NCBI GenBank assembly: GCA_029379385.1
Contig: CM055611.1
Span: forward strand, 11,602,062-11,666,061
Source: Quillaja saponaria
Taxonomy: Eukaryota > Streptophyta > Magnoliopsida > Fabales > Quillajaceae
Direction of reading: 5' to 3'
Length of the DNA: 64,000 nt
The translations under genes were made by a program, and so were the position numbers. Below are positions 22,793-35,206 of this stretch, one piece after another. Every line of letters starts with the position of its first letter. Positions within the stretch are counted from its first letter, which is position 1. The notes beneath the pieces were generated by a model that saw nothing but the letters and a program-made list of their open reading frames with translations, did no database searches and was not told the origin of the DNA.

Positions 22793-25428
22793 TGTAACAC
22801 CCCACCTAAATGGCATGAAAAGCACACACACTATGAATTTAAGATATTTAACTTCATTATATGATTTGGAGATGTTAATTGATTATATATGAACATGGAG
22901 TAGATTTGTTAAGAAAAGGTTAAACAAGGGATACTTTTAGGGACTTTATAATTTAAAATTTGAAGTATATGAACTATTTTACATCTAATTAGCATAAGGT
23001 AAATTAAATGAGACTTGTCGAGGCTTGCATTATTTATACAATTGATAATAAAATGGTAGAACCCAAATAGAAACTTGTGAGTCATAAAAAGGGAAATAAT
23101 TAGAAGCCAACAAAAGGTAAGGATTCTACTTGACTCCTTAAATTTATATAAAAGATTAGATGGAGTGCATGAGTTGTATTAAATTCATAGAAATGTGGAG
23201 CTAGTAATTTAACTAATTTAGATTAGGTTGTAATTTTATAAAGAAGGAACTGGAGAATTCGACCTTTAGAATTGCTAGTTAGCACTTAAATTACTAAAGA
23301 GATGTTAATGGAAATAATTTTCATTTCAAATTTATTTAATTTGATGAAGAATCATGAGTATAATAGTTTTAAAGGGAGTAATTTATTGTAATAGAATGAT
23401 GTATACCGAGAGTGTATATGTACAAGTATACGTATATTATATAATATTAGTGTATATACTATAGTGAAAAATTTTATATATGTATAAATACTAAGTGGGG
23501 GACAAAGGGATGTTTGGCATTTAAGAGAATTCATCATTCTCTACAAATACATATCACATCTAGTATCTAATACACTTGCAAACTAATAAAATAATATCAA
23601 ATAATCAATAGGGGGGGGGGGGGGGGGTAATTCCGAAAATTTGGTGAATTATACCCTAATTACTTATGTGTCTAATAATTACCTACTATCATCATCTTCT
23701 TCAATTTCTGAAAATTTCTAATCAAGAGTGAAAGAAAGAAAAGTGAGAAAACAAGCTCTTGCATGTTAGGATTCTAGGGCTTTAATTAAAAATATGAACC
23801 GGGAATTGAAATTAAAACACTTGGAAGGTAAGATTGCTTGGTTCCCAAATCTTTTTTTGGGTAAATATTGTTACTGGGTTTCCTAGCATCTAATTGTGAG
23901 GCTCTAACTTTAAAGAGGTTGCATTTAAATGAAATTCAAGGGAGATTGAAGACAAGAAAATGAGAAACTATTAGAAATTCTTGGTTGGGACATTGGTTGA
24001 AACAGTAAACAATTTTAACACCTCTTAACTTATTATTTTCTCAGAAATTTGTAGACTTAGGTTCTTTTCCTTCTAGGATTTATGTTTCATGCTTTATAAA
24101 TTACTTGTTAGAATTAAATGGAAAAATAGAGTTTTGGTTGTATGTCGCTCGGGTTGAGTTGGATTTGACCCTAGAAATGTCAATGGCCTATAAGAGCCAT
24201 GAACTACCTATTCTTGGACCCAAGTTATAGAGGGATAATTCCCTAGAGTATACTCACAGAAAGACCATGGTAAATGGTTAGGAAATGTTCTGTTTTAGTC
24301 CATGAAATGCCTTGCTTATGTGCCATATTCAATTACTCCTATAATTCATTTTATGAAAACTGTTCATCATACTTCTTTTCTTTAAAATTGTGTTGATTGT
24401 TTATTGAGATTTTTTGTCTCATTTTATTTAAATTATGGATTTACAAATTAACATATAGTCGGGTCAAGCTTGGCACTAGCATTATGTATGTGGAGTTGCA
24501 TTTTTGCTTTTGTGTACATTATGTAAAGCATTATCCAAATTATGACAATGTTTATGAGTACTGGTACCAATGGAGTGGATGGTGTGATGTAGTAGGTCCA
24601 AAGGAGTTTATGATGAGGGAATGCCTTTTCTTATGTAATTTGTTTACTTAATTGACAATGATACAAAATAAATTATATAATGTAATGGTCTCGGGTAGAA
24701 TTCTGTTTTGTAGTATTTTGTTCGAAAGTCCTCTAAATGTCTAAGAGGCCGAGGTCTTGTCTTTGGGAACTTGTTGTACATACTCTTCATCATGTATATA
24801 AAATCAAGATGAAATGCGGCAATGACCTCTTTTGATGTTAATGGTCTTCTATCCTTGGTTAAGCCAAGTTACAAGTAGTACTCTTAATTTATTCTTACAA
24901 GCAAATGTCAATGACTCCTTAACTACATTAGTAATTGGAAATATTTAATCAAATTGGATGTACAGTAAACTTACCTAAATTCTTTTCCTTTATACATAAG
25001 AATTTAACATGCTATAAGTTATAGGAGAATAAGTTTGTTACTAGTTCTAATTGTAACTCCATTTAAGAGAAAAGACTTGTATGAAGTTAAAATGTAATAC
25101 TTTGGAAACTACTTATACCATACTAGTGTATAAACGTACAAGTATGATGAAATTTCCTATTATTATATAACGCAGACCTTATTCCTAAAATCCCATTTCT
25201 TCAATTACAAGTTTTATTTTTATAACCGGTATTATATGTATATGTGACTTAAATTAGATTAAATAGAAGTAGGTATCTATTGTTGTAGTTGGGAGATTAT
25301 TGAAGAGTTAATGAGATCAATAAACAGCAAGGGAAAGTTTCATGCAAAAACAATAAAAGTGATCTATATTTACAACATTGAATATATTAACAAGTGAATA
25401 GAAGACCTAGGTTGTGAGGGCTATTATA
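22793..25428 (+). mobile_element. Solo LTR, 2.6 kb, with 5-bp target duplication
   Basis: Begins TGTAACACCCCACC, ends GGGCTATTATA, and is flanked by GCCTG at 22788-22792 and 25429-25433. Such a 5-bp duplication is expected from integrase-mediated insertion, and the absence of internal genes makes it a solo LTR. The ends have diverged from TG...CA (now TG...TA). A TATA-like GTATAAATACT near 23483 suggests plus orientation. It holds a 17-G run. Frames at 24397-24651 and 23352-23537 are not recognisable genes. Confidence 0.7.
23611..23627 (+). repeat. Run of 17 G
   Basis: Seventeen consecutive G bases in otherwise A+T-rich DNA within the solo LTR. It could fold as a G-quadruplex. Its length may be unreliable in an assembly. 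Confidence 0.9.
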
Positions 25429-26595
25429 GCCTGACCCGATCCTAATGGGTCTGCTACTAGGTCCTTAATGGGTCTTGGTATTTTTACATTTTACTCACTA
25501 TGTCTAGGCAAAATTTAGAGACCCGTTGAATCTAACATAAATTTTTCAATAATACCAAAATTTATATTTTTTATTTTGAAAAATTCATGATTGTTATGAT
25601 AAAAAAGGTGTATAATAATTGTAACATTAGATTTTAATTTTGAGTTTCAAAATTTTATCATTTAAAAAAATGATTTGGTACTAATAATTTTGATATGAAA
25701 ATTTAAAATGTAATGAGCAAGATTAATTTTGAAAATTCATGATTTGATATGAGAATTTACAAATTATGGGTCTATGATCAATTTCTCACCCATTAAACTA
25801 CCACTCAATTTTTAATATCGTTAATTTTTTATCAAATATTTGAATGTAAATATTATTAAACTTGATTTGTAACTTATCCAAAATATTAAAATTTATGGTT
25901 AAACTTTGATTCATATATGCACATGCATGCCACTTAAGTTAAAATTTTATACTATCTATCGACCCTACAATATAATCTATTTTTTCCAATTTTATATTTC
26001 TTTCATTGAAATTTCTAGTTGACATTGTCATTCAATTGATTTCATTTCTATTTTTTTCTATGAGTAATCAAGATTTTAATTACATGTCACTACATAACAT
26101 TAAAAAAATTAGTAATAAATTAGGTCAACATTTATATATATTAGCAAGAGAATATTTAAATTATTTAGTGACTGAGGATATTTAAGCAAAGAAGAAAATT
26201 GAAATTTTGAACAAAAAAAAATTAGCTTCTTTAATACTAGTATTCTATTATTATTTTACTTTGCATTTTTAATTTGAAATGTGAGGTAGCTAATAGTGTA
26301 TTTGTACTCTTTTTTTGCCATTTTAATTAAACATAAGAGTAAGAAATTATATTAACTGACCAAAAAATCAATTCAACTTAAAAAACAAAAAAATAAAGAA
26401 AACTTAAGCTTTTTAAAAATAAAATATTTTAAAAAAACTTGTAGAACAAAGTTTTTTTTTTTTTTTTTTTAAATGTATATTGGCAGACCCATTAGGGTCT
26501 AGGTATACCAAGTAAATTATGGGTCTAAAACAGGTCTCATTTTGGGTCCTTAATGGGTATGGATAAATAACAAGTTAGGTCCAGCCCAACAAGTA

Positions 26596-27317
26596 TTTAG
26601 ATTGGAAGTCTCAGAATAAGGAAGAATATCTTTAAAATCTCCAACAAAACATCCAAAGTGCATCAAATTGAGAATTCATGAATCTCCAAAACTCAGTCCT
26701 TTTGGAATAAGTAGGACTAGTATAAATTTTGGTTAACATCCAATCAGAACCCTCAAGATTACCAATAACAATATTAATCCCCGAGGACATGAAGCAACAG
26801 CTTTCACTTGAGCATAATCATTCCTAACATAAAAACCAAATGCCACCACTAAAACTCTTTGCATCAATTTTGTTGGGAGAATCCCAACTTCTCAATAACA
26901 CATTTGGCCTTTCTAGTATTAATTCTAGTTTCAACCATACTAACAATAGCAGGTTTATGGCTTCTAAAAAGGTCAAAGACATAAGTCATGAAAGACATAC
27001 TCCCAAATCCTCTAACATCCCACGTAAGTATCTTAAACATAAAAATACCAACAAAAAAGGGAACCAAATCAAACAGAGTTAATACCATATCAAGATAGAG
27101 ACCTTAAGTGACAACACCCATCATATTGTCCTTACCAATATAATTGTCATTCAAATAACTCATACTAGAGTCATGAACCATTTCTACTATGGAAGAGGCA
27201 TCAACAGAGTGCAAACTAGGATCAGGAGACTTAGGTTGATCAAGTACTAGAGTCCTGGCTCTCCTACTACTAGAAGTATTTGAGATATCCACTAGGACTT
27301 GTTTACAAGAATATAAC
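26596..27317 (-). mobile_element. L1-type LINE, 5' part (ORF1 end, endonuclease start)
   Basis: Continuation of the LINE at 19540-22758. Frame 27319-27104 is a Ser/Asp-rich ORF1-like tail. Frame 27088-26864 has the endonuclease opening ILTWDVRGFGSMSF and the metal-binding VETRIN block (catalytic Glu). Further down, in shifted frames, are KIYTSPTYSKRTEFW and GDFKDILPYSE, the GDFN-type motif. Reading then resumes at 22758 on the far side of the insertion. Confidence 0.75.
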
Positions 27318-29700
27318 ACCCTACATGGAAGGCATGACTAACCGAAGAAATTGATAACTAAATCTTCGTAACCCTAACTTCAAAACAAAGAAATAAATAT
27401 AACTTTTGACTAACCTAAAGAATAAAAATAAAATTTATAAAACACAAGTTAACTACAAAATGTTTATTTACAGAAAAGTGTAACAATTTACTAAAAATTT
27501 TGGCAAAGGTTCTTATACACTAGAACATGCCAAAAATACAAACAAGTATATCTGGTTATATGTACGACCAAATCATAATAACCAGAGTATACATAGAGGA
27601 GCTCCGCTCCAGTCATATCACAAATAACTAGACTATTACACAACATAAAATTAGACACCTCATATTTTTAGTGTGACCGCAAACTTTCATCATTGATTTT
27701 AAAAATGAGATTCTGAAGAATTATCTTGTTGCAAGCTATCGACAAGTCCCGAGCTCGGCGATGATGTATCCTGAAATCATGTTACTAAAAAAATATCAAC
27801 AAAAGAGTGGTGAGTCCCACAGACTCAGTAAGTAGAAAAATGTACCCAAAAAGTACTAACATCATCCAAAGCATAAATAATACATTTAAATTAAATAATC
27901 ACATGTAGTTATATTTCATATCTTAGATCACTAATACACGTACATATGTATAGTTATAATAGAACCAATTAATCGCAATTTATATAATACGCAAGGTTAC
28001 TCAATCAATCAGAATGTTCAGAGTTCACAACTCAAATAAAATAATCAAATCACTCAAAGTAAATAAAGAGTCATTAGAATAACTTAGTCCCACATAATAG
28101 TATCTCCCCCCACCTGGCATTTTTGCACCCTTACAATATAAATTTATTCTCTATACACAATTCATCTTGCTAGAGCTAAGTACTCAATTATTTTAAAAGA
28201 CTTATCAAAATCAGAATATCTTAAAATATCCTAGATGCACCTGGATTCTATTTCTGAAGTAAAAAATCATTTGGACAAAAATTCATTTCGGAAATAAAAT
28301 TAGTTTTATTACCTTTATCAACCACAAACAATTTCACATCGAACATAATTCAAATAACTCATTAAGCACTACACATGCTTATGTTCATATAAACATATCT
28401 GTTCAAATATACATAATAACTACACATACTAATCTAGCCACCAAAATGTAACATTTATATACTTATTGTTAACCGATTTTACTCATCATTCCCTCTTGTG
28501 TTTGCATGTGTCGTTGGCTTAATCACAAGTTCCGAAGCTGTAATTACATTTTCCCAGTATTATGTAGTTTGGCAATTTTATATGTTATAACCTCATTATT
28601 ACAAAAATCTATAAGTACTAAGTTTCATGCCTTTATTTAAAGTTTACTCTTTTTAGGCATTTTCACAACCTTCTTGAATATATGTTTGATTTCAACTTAC
28701 ATACCCAATCAATTTCAACAAAGCCAAGTTCAAATATTATTTCTAGGACGTTAGCTATCTTTCTTATTTAGAAACTTCTCTGAAATTTACTCTTGAAACC
28801 ACTCAAATTCCCACACGTACATAAACGGGGTACAAATAAATTTTTAGCTGTCAAAATCAGACTCTAATGCTTATAAAATTCTCATACTTGGGAATTAAAT
28901 TATAAAACTTTCCAGTCTACTTTATCACGGTGTTAGGAATAATTCATCTTCAATACCCTTATTCATAATTTATTCTTTAAGACCCTTCAAAACTAGTTAT
29001 ACTAAAACAGGTTCAATCAGAACCAAAATCACAACCATGACTTCCAACACCTTAAAAATACACTTAACATGAAATTAAAGCATGAAAAATCTCTAGAATT
29101 GTCCCTTAATATGCTAGGAACTATTCTTATTCAAAGATCTTAAATTAAATCAAACCATAACTCCCGACAAAGTCCTCTGAACTGTCTAAAGCTCACCTAA
29201 AATTCAACATAGACCTAGCTGTAGTCCAACAATTCTAACAATAAATATACCCTAAGTTAGATTACGAAAATTTTCAGATATCATCTTAAGATACTAAGCT
29301 ACGATTTCTCTTTAGAACTCATAAACTAATTCAGTCCATGGTACACCTGAAATACCTAATTTCTCTAAATTATAAAATATGAACCCTTGCTTCCCCTTTT
29401 AATAACCATTTAACCAATAATTCTTTATTACTTTGCTCATAATTTTTTTTTAAAAGGCATAATTAGTTTCATCTCTTGTGTAGAAGTAATGATAACAATG
29501 AAATATTAATACGGAAGACCAGTAAGAGAAAAATACAACACTAGATCTATTCATAAAATATGGAGAATACCATTTTAATACTACTGCTGATAAAGAAGAT
29601 ATAGTTACTAGATACTATATACTTTTCAAATAATTATTTTTAAAGAATCCCAATACATGTTAGCATTTTATTTTTCATAATGATAAAGTTAAGTTCTACA
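27318..29700. repeat. Probable LTR-retrotransposon remnant
   Basis: Starts TATAACACCCTACATGG directly beside the LINE and includes GTGAGTCCCACAGACTCAG at about 27811, a wording I associate with plant Gypsy LTRs. No right end, internal genes or target duplication were found. Otherwise A+T-rich without credible coding frames. Confidence 0.3.
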
Positions 29701-29738
29701 CATTTCTTGAAATATTTATTAGAGTTACCTTCAATAGT

Positions 29739-30047
29739 TCAATGGCAACAAATGGAACTACCATGTAAGCCTTTATGTTTGATAATTTCATTTTCTCGTT
29801 TCCTATTGGGAAGCAACTTTAGCTCCTTATCTGCTAACTTGAAAGCCTTTAACATAGACATTTTAAATGGATGACACATCTCGGGGTGTTTATCATTTTC
29901 CTTAACCTCCAAGTACTTGTACAACTGGCCATCCATGTTTATTGATATAGTTTTATCAATATCCATGCTTATACAATCTTCAGTTTTATAAAATCTGCTC
30001 AGATCACCACTAGGGGTATCTTTCAATAACTCTACCATTTTTATCAA
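29739..30047 (-). pseudogene. PP2C-phosphatase-like gene fragment
   Basis: A single minus-strand frame of 102 codons. Residues about 54-80 (KHPEMCHPFKMSMLKAFKLA, then DKELKLLP) closely resemble the helix that precedes the conserved DCFCSGTTA strand in plant protein phosphatase 2C enzymes. Here the reading diverges just where that strand should begin, and the metal-binding DGHG and GDSR motifs are absent. The upstream half is not clearly assignable. It lies among retrotransposon remains with no flanking exons seen, so it is best read as a captured or decayed exon. Identification rests on one short block. Confidence 0.45.
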
Positions 30048-30959
30048 CCAAAACTGCTCAAAATTCCACTTGACAATATCACCTAGAAAACCTCATGCAC
30101 TTGATTTTAGAAACTAGTAGACTGGAACTGTATTTAATCTGTTCACATCAATTGTATCAAAAATTGAAAATTCTACGAGGGGCACATGAAAGAGAATGAA
30201 GGTTACGAAGATGAGGAATTCATGTTTACTTTTGTTTTGGTATACATTGTGTTTTGCTTACTTCTCATTTCCCTCGCTTAGTTAAAATGGATTGAAATTT
30301 CATGTATATAGTTTATGGACTAAGTTTAGGGGTGGGTTTGATAGTGCTATTAATTGATAATGGGGATCGCATAAGTTACATTTGGTTAATGATAATATAC
30401 CCGAGTGTATTGTTTTTTTTTTTTTTTTTTTTTTTTTTGTTGCTATATGAGTCTGAAACCTTTTTGAATCTATAAGGTTGTGTATGGCTGGATATCTAGT
30501 GAGTTATAGGTTTCTTTTTGTAGGTATGTGGCTCCCAAGTGTGCTCGCACTTGCTACTTCTTTGTCTCCCCCGCCATGATGCATCCAAATTTCCATCTCC
30601 AGAGGCTGAGAGAAGCTACAAAACCTAAATGTTGCACAAGAGCACGATGCTACAATGTGGGTTCACTATCACACGGATATACTATCCATTCGTGTATGTC
30701 TTCATTGAGGCACACCACTAGCAGAAGTTGGGTGAGGTACCATGAGCATCAATCTTACCTGTGGTCTAGGAATTCTATGCAAATATCCCATAATAGGTTG
30801 ATGGCCACGTATTTGTGCTTCGATGGATAATCCATTTTGACAGTGATACCATCAATAATTTTTATGGAGTTCTGAGCTTTGATGGAGATAAGTATGTGGC
30901 CTATGCATGAGGGACAATGGATTGGACTAAGGTCATTAATGAACTTTACCTACACTTAA
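30048..30959. other. Unassigned, with a T-run and one unclear frame
   Basis: A run of about 28 T at 30411-30438 may be the A-tail of a minus-strand retroposon. The frame at 30528-30830 is His/Ser-rich, less A+T-rich than its surroundings and not recognisable; being next to the second extra-ORF copy it is probably retrotransposon sequence. Confidence 0.3.
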
Positions 30960-31640
30960 AGTAAAAATAACAAGGCAAATAAATAAAAGAGAAACTCCCT
31001 TACTCATCGAAGTCTATGTCTTCATCGACGACCCCCGGATAAGAGAAAGAAGCTGGCTACTCAGGGCAATGAGGGAAATTATTCAGGTCCATCTTTCTAT
31101 CAACCATCAATTCCCGAATGAATTGATTATTCGGCTATAGTATCTTATTATCGTACCACCTGTGCTTTGCTACTTGCACCTCTAATCAAGAGATGTGTTA
31201 ACCCATTGTGAGGGGCTAAACCCTCATAGGCTCAAGATACTCAAGAGCTGAACCATCACCTTTATTAGACTCATGGTTTTTCTTCAAAAACTTCTTCATT
31301 ACGTTGTCATGAATAGGATTCTTGGTATGCTCAATTTGCTTATTATCCTCCCATCACACTCTAACCATGTAGCATAGTTTCATTATCAAAGACGGAAACC
31401 AGAGGCGTAAATGTTTCCTATCAGTGCTCTGCAGTATAGCACTATGGATTATCTTACCAATATCAATTGTTTTACCTTTCATTATGACATAGAGCAGCAG
31501 TGCTCTATCCTTTGTAACATCATTGGCATGTCCGGTTGGTAGGAGGTTGGCAAATTGGAAATAATACCTTGTCCTGGAATGGGTTCCAGGCTAACTAGCC
31601 TTAAAGTGGACCAATTCCCTTTTTGTCATCTTTCAACGGG
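30960..31640 (-). pseudogene. Second copy of the plant retrotransposon extra ORF, broken
   Basis: Minus-strand sequence parallel to 7130-8240. It has the same succession of the WYYF-equivalent block near 31560 and the GRII-like block near 31460. It also has a Gln-rich C-terminal region near 31150 and an acidic tail near 31010. It has more stops than the first copy and no continuous frame over 100 codons. It marks another decayed Gypsy insertion of the same lineage. Confidence 0.45.
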
Positions 31641-33210
31641 AACTAAATGTAAATTATTTCTCTTATTTTTAGTGTATGGTCCGATATATTGATGTAAATG
31701 GCTGAAAAGTGATACAGCTCTAACATAGAAAGAGAGGTCCAAGAACAAGAAAAAGCTAACTTTTACTAGACTTGCTTACTATGGATGCAGCAAGGACGAC
31801 CTATATGACAAATTAAAAAAGAAATCGGAATCACTATTTTATGCTAACATTTAAACATAGTAAAGCATCAATAATGAAAAGATGACTCCTTAAAATAGAT
31901 CTCAAAAGCAGACATACTATAAGCACAAATACCAAGGAGAAATTAAAAAGAAAATCCGTATACATAACAACATATTTAAAGAAATTTTAAAGACTTTCAA
32001 ATAATTGTAAGCTTGCACTTAATTATTTGAAGACATTTTACTACCACAAAAAGTATGAGTTGAAAATGTTTGAATTTTTCCTATACTATTTTCTTTTCAT
32101 TCGTCTATATATTATATGAATGTATACATATGTGTGTGTATACATTTGGTGCAAACAAGCAATCTAGTTACAATTAGGGATGGAAACGAGCAGGGCAATT
32201 TAAAGCTCGAATTGAATTCGATTACGTAATCACTCGATTTGTACCCAATTCAAAACAAAACGAGTCAAATTCGAATTTAGTTGTAAGCTCATTTATCATT
32301 TCGAGCCAAGTATCGAAACACAGATACTTGGCTCCAAAGCTCAATGAGTAGCTCATTAATTTTTAAATTTTTTTTAATTATATATAATACATATTAAATA
32401 TTACAATGACATTGTGGAATTTTAGACTTGTTTTTAGGAGTTTGAATGGTATGATTAAGAATTTTTTATTATTTGTGTTTTGGATTATGAATTTGGTATA
32501 TCTAATATGTTATGAATTTGGATTTTATTTGCAAGAATTTGTAATTCCATATTTAGCATGTTTTTATTTTATTTTATTGCATTTACAGTGTTTTTGCATT
32601 TCTTACATCCTTTGTAAGTGAGATGGAGAAACAATTCATTTCTTCTTCTTCATTAGTTCTATAGCAAGAAGTTCCTAGGTGTTTTGCTTCTTTGTAATGT
32701 AATTAACAGTTGACATAAAATTCCAAATAATTTTGAAAAAGAGAAGAACGAAAAGAAATTCTATATAGCATATCTTTAACAAATTCACATAACCTTTTTC
32801 CAAATCACAGAACCTTTAACATTACAAGTCATTATGAGATGTGATATAAGATGCATCAATTTAAGGTCACGTATTCTACTATATATGAAATATATATCAG
32901 GTAACTGAATGGACTCTTTCTCTTCTTACAAGAGAAGAAATTCACCAACACAAATAGAGGACTAGGGCTTGCAATTTTTACAATTATCAAATAGCCAATC
33001 AAATAAATAAACTATCTCAATAAGTAATTTACCTAACGCGATCAGTGTCAGAGAAGATAATCAGATCTCTGAAATATACGTATGTTGTTCCTTATAGAAT
33101 GATGAATACAAGTAATCGTCAACATGTGTCTCTGCTTCCTTTTGCTTACCGATATACTCAAGTTCTCTGTTATTGATGAAGTGAGACCCTCTAGTTATTA
33201 TATAGGATCC
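31641..33210. other. A+T-rich DNA with a hAT-like fragment
   Basis: No gene recognised. At about 32170-32365 a block opening TTAGGGATGGAAACGAGC and rich in GAGC/GCTC words resembles non-autonomous hAT elements and is related to blocks at 46330-46815 and 61940-62200. Its ends were not fixed. Confidence 0.35.
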
Positions 33211-33214
33211 GGAA

Positions 33215-33760
33215 TTTAGGGTTAGCAATGGGTCGTGTTACCTAACCCGAATTCGCATTTACTCGAACCCATTTTTCAAACCCATTTTTCTATGGGTTAC
33301 CTAAACCCGATCCATTTGCCTATTTATTTATTTTTTATTTTTTAATAGCAAAATGCAGGCAATGAAAATGATAATAAATGAGATAAGGATTGTAGATGAA
33401 AAAAAAAAAAAAAACTGAGAAAGATAAACCTATTCATTCCATCTATTTTTCGAACAAAATAAAATCATTTACCAATATGGAATCAAGAACTTGGATAGTT
33501 GATTTCAACTATCCAATATAAGTAGAAAGTAACTCCTTGTTACAAAATGTTATGATAATATGATATGATGATAATGCTGCGATTGTCATTGATCGAGAAG
33601 GAAACCAAAAGGAACTTAAATTTTTGGTGCCATTTTCCTAAACCTGGTGTTTACCCACACTAATTTTAGGATCCAAACCTATACCCATTGTGAACCATGT
33701 TTTGGTGGGAATGCTCGACTCATACTCGCACAAACCCAACCTGAACATTTACCTCCCTTG
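33215..33760. repeat. hAT-like non-autonomous element remnant
   Basis: Opens TTAGGGTTAGCAATGGGTC and carries repeated ACCCG/ACCCATTTTT words at both ends with an A+T-rich middle, the pattern of non-autonomous hAT elements. No target duplication identified. Confidence 0.35.
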
Positions 33761-34500
33761 TTTTTTTTTTTTTTAAATATAATCCCACTCATAATTAGAT
33801 AAGTTGACAAAATATAATTTTAAATTATGACTAATTTGTAGTAATCAAGGAAAATAAAATTTAAATCACGTTGTTTATACTTACTTCTTAATTAATTTGG
33901 TCATCAATTTCAATGAAATTTAAATTGCAAAAATCAAGCAAGTTTGTTTTAAAAAATATAAACATAAATACAATACATCTAACAAGATTTTTTAACATAT
34001 TTAATACCTAAATATTAGACTCAATATCTGAAATAATTAATTCTAATTTATTACAATAATCAATTATTAATTGAGTATTGTGAAATTAATAAATTAATAT
34101 TTTAAAAACTTTAATAACCGAATCACTGTTTAGGCCAAAAGAGAATTAGTCTCACGGTGCAATAGCTTGTGAGGATCACCTCTGGGAAAAAAAAAAAAGC
34201 ATATATTAATCACATCTCAAAATTGTTGACAAAACTTTAAAAAAAAAATAAATAACAAATTAGTCAAGTGTAAAAAAACTTACAAACAGGCCTAGTACAA
34301 ATTCTATACATGAAATAATATGTAAATTAATTAAATATAAATAATTTAGGAAAATGAGAATATTAAGGAATTGATTAGAGTATTCAAGGAAATAATTTAA
34401 GAAAATAATCTTATAATTTATTTTCACAATTTTTATTTAGATAACAATTATAAATAAGGAGTTTTTTTAATTTTTTTTCTTAAAGTTGTATCCTTATTAG
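33761..34500. other. Nothing recognised
   Basis: Very A+T-rich sequence without coding potential or repeat structure that I can resolve. Confidence 0.4.
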
Positions 34501-34590
34501 GTCTGAAGAGACCACAAACTTGTGGTAAAAAGGTTAATTTTTGTAGACCTGGATAAGCCATTGTCCCTATTAAAGTTTTAATTTTGTATT

Positions 34591-34993
34591 CCTTGTAAAG
34601 GGAAGAGTCTTCCCTATTTTTGTTTTAATTTAGTGTTTCTTTATTTTAGTGTTGCTTGTAATAGGAAGAGTCTTCCCTGTTTATGTTTAATTTTAGTTTT
34701 ACTTGTAAACTGGAAGTTTGTTTGTAGTTTTTTATAAAGCAAGATTTAGGCATTATGTCCCTCCATTTCATGTAAACAATTTCCATATTAATAAATAAGT
34801 AAGGGTTTGTTTGCAGTTTTTTATAAAGAGAGATTTAGGCATTATGTCCCTCTATTTGATGTAAACAATTTCCATATTAATAAATAAGTGAGGGTTTGTT
34901 TGCAGTTTTTTATAAAGCAAGATTTAGGCGTTATGTCCTTCCATTTCATGTAAACAATTTCCATATTAATAAATAAGTAAGGGTCTGCCAAAC
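34591..34993. repeat. LTR-like region with 63-bp and 89-bp tandem repeats
   Basis: GGAAGAGTCTTCCCT occurs at 34601 and again at 34664 (about 63-bp spacing). Three copies of an 89-bp unit starting GTTTTTTATAAAG follow at 34727, 34816 and 34905, each ending with AATTTCCATATTAATAAATA. The TTAATAAATAA signals resemble the poly(A) region of a retroelement LTR. Copies 1 and 3 are most alike (GCAAGATTTAGG versus GAGAGATTTAGG in copy 2). Confidence 0.75.
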
Positions 34994-35206
34994 CCCCCAC
35001 CACTTCAAGATGAAAATTTTTAATTAAAAAATAAAATAAAATTGTCCACTAATAATTATTATCTTAAATACTGAAATTATTACTTAAATCTTAGAGTATT
35101 GTTTTAATAAACAAACATGTTGGCATTACTTTTATAATGAAACGCGTAATCTTTCAATGAAGTGACTACTCGTTCATGCATTTTAACTTTATAAAACATT
35201 TCAACA

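Larger units (their letters stand above)
22762..26592. mobile_element. Inverted-repeat element splitting the LINE (itself split by a solo LTR)
   Basis: Ends with related inverted repeats TTGGGCTTGGTCC (left) and, reverse-complemented at the right, TTGGGCTGGACC. It is flanked by GTA at 22759-22761 and 26593-26595, consistent with a 3-bp target duplication. Removing the block restores a continuous endonuclease reading across the LINE halves. The element's own sequence (22762-22792 plus 25434-26592, about 1.2 kb) is A+T-rich with clusters of AATGGGTC near both ends and no coding capacity. Superfamily not assigned. Confidence 0.65.
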
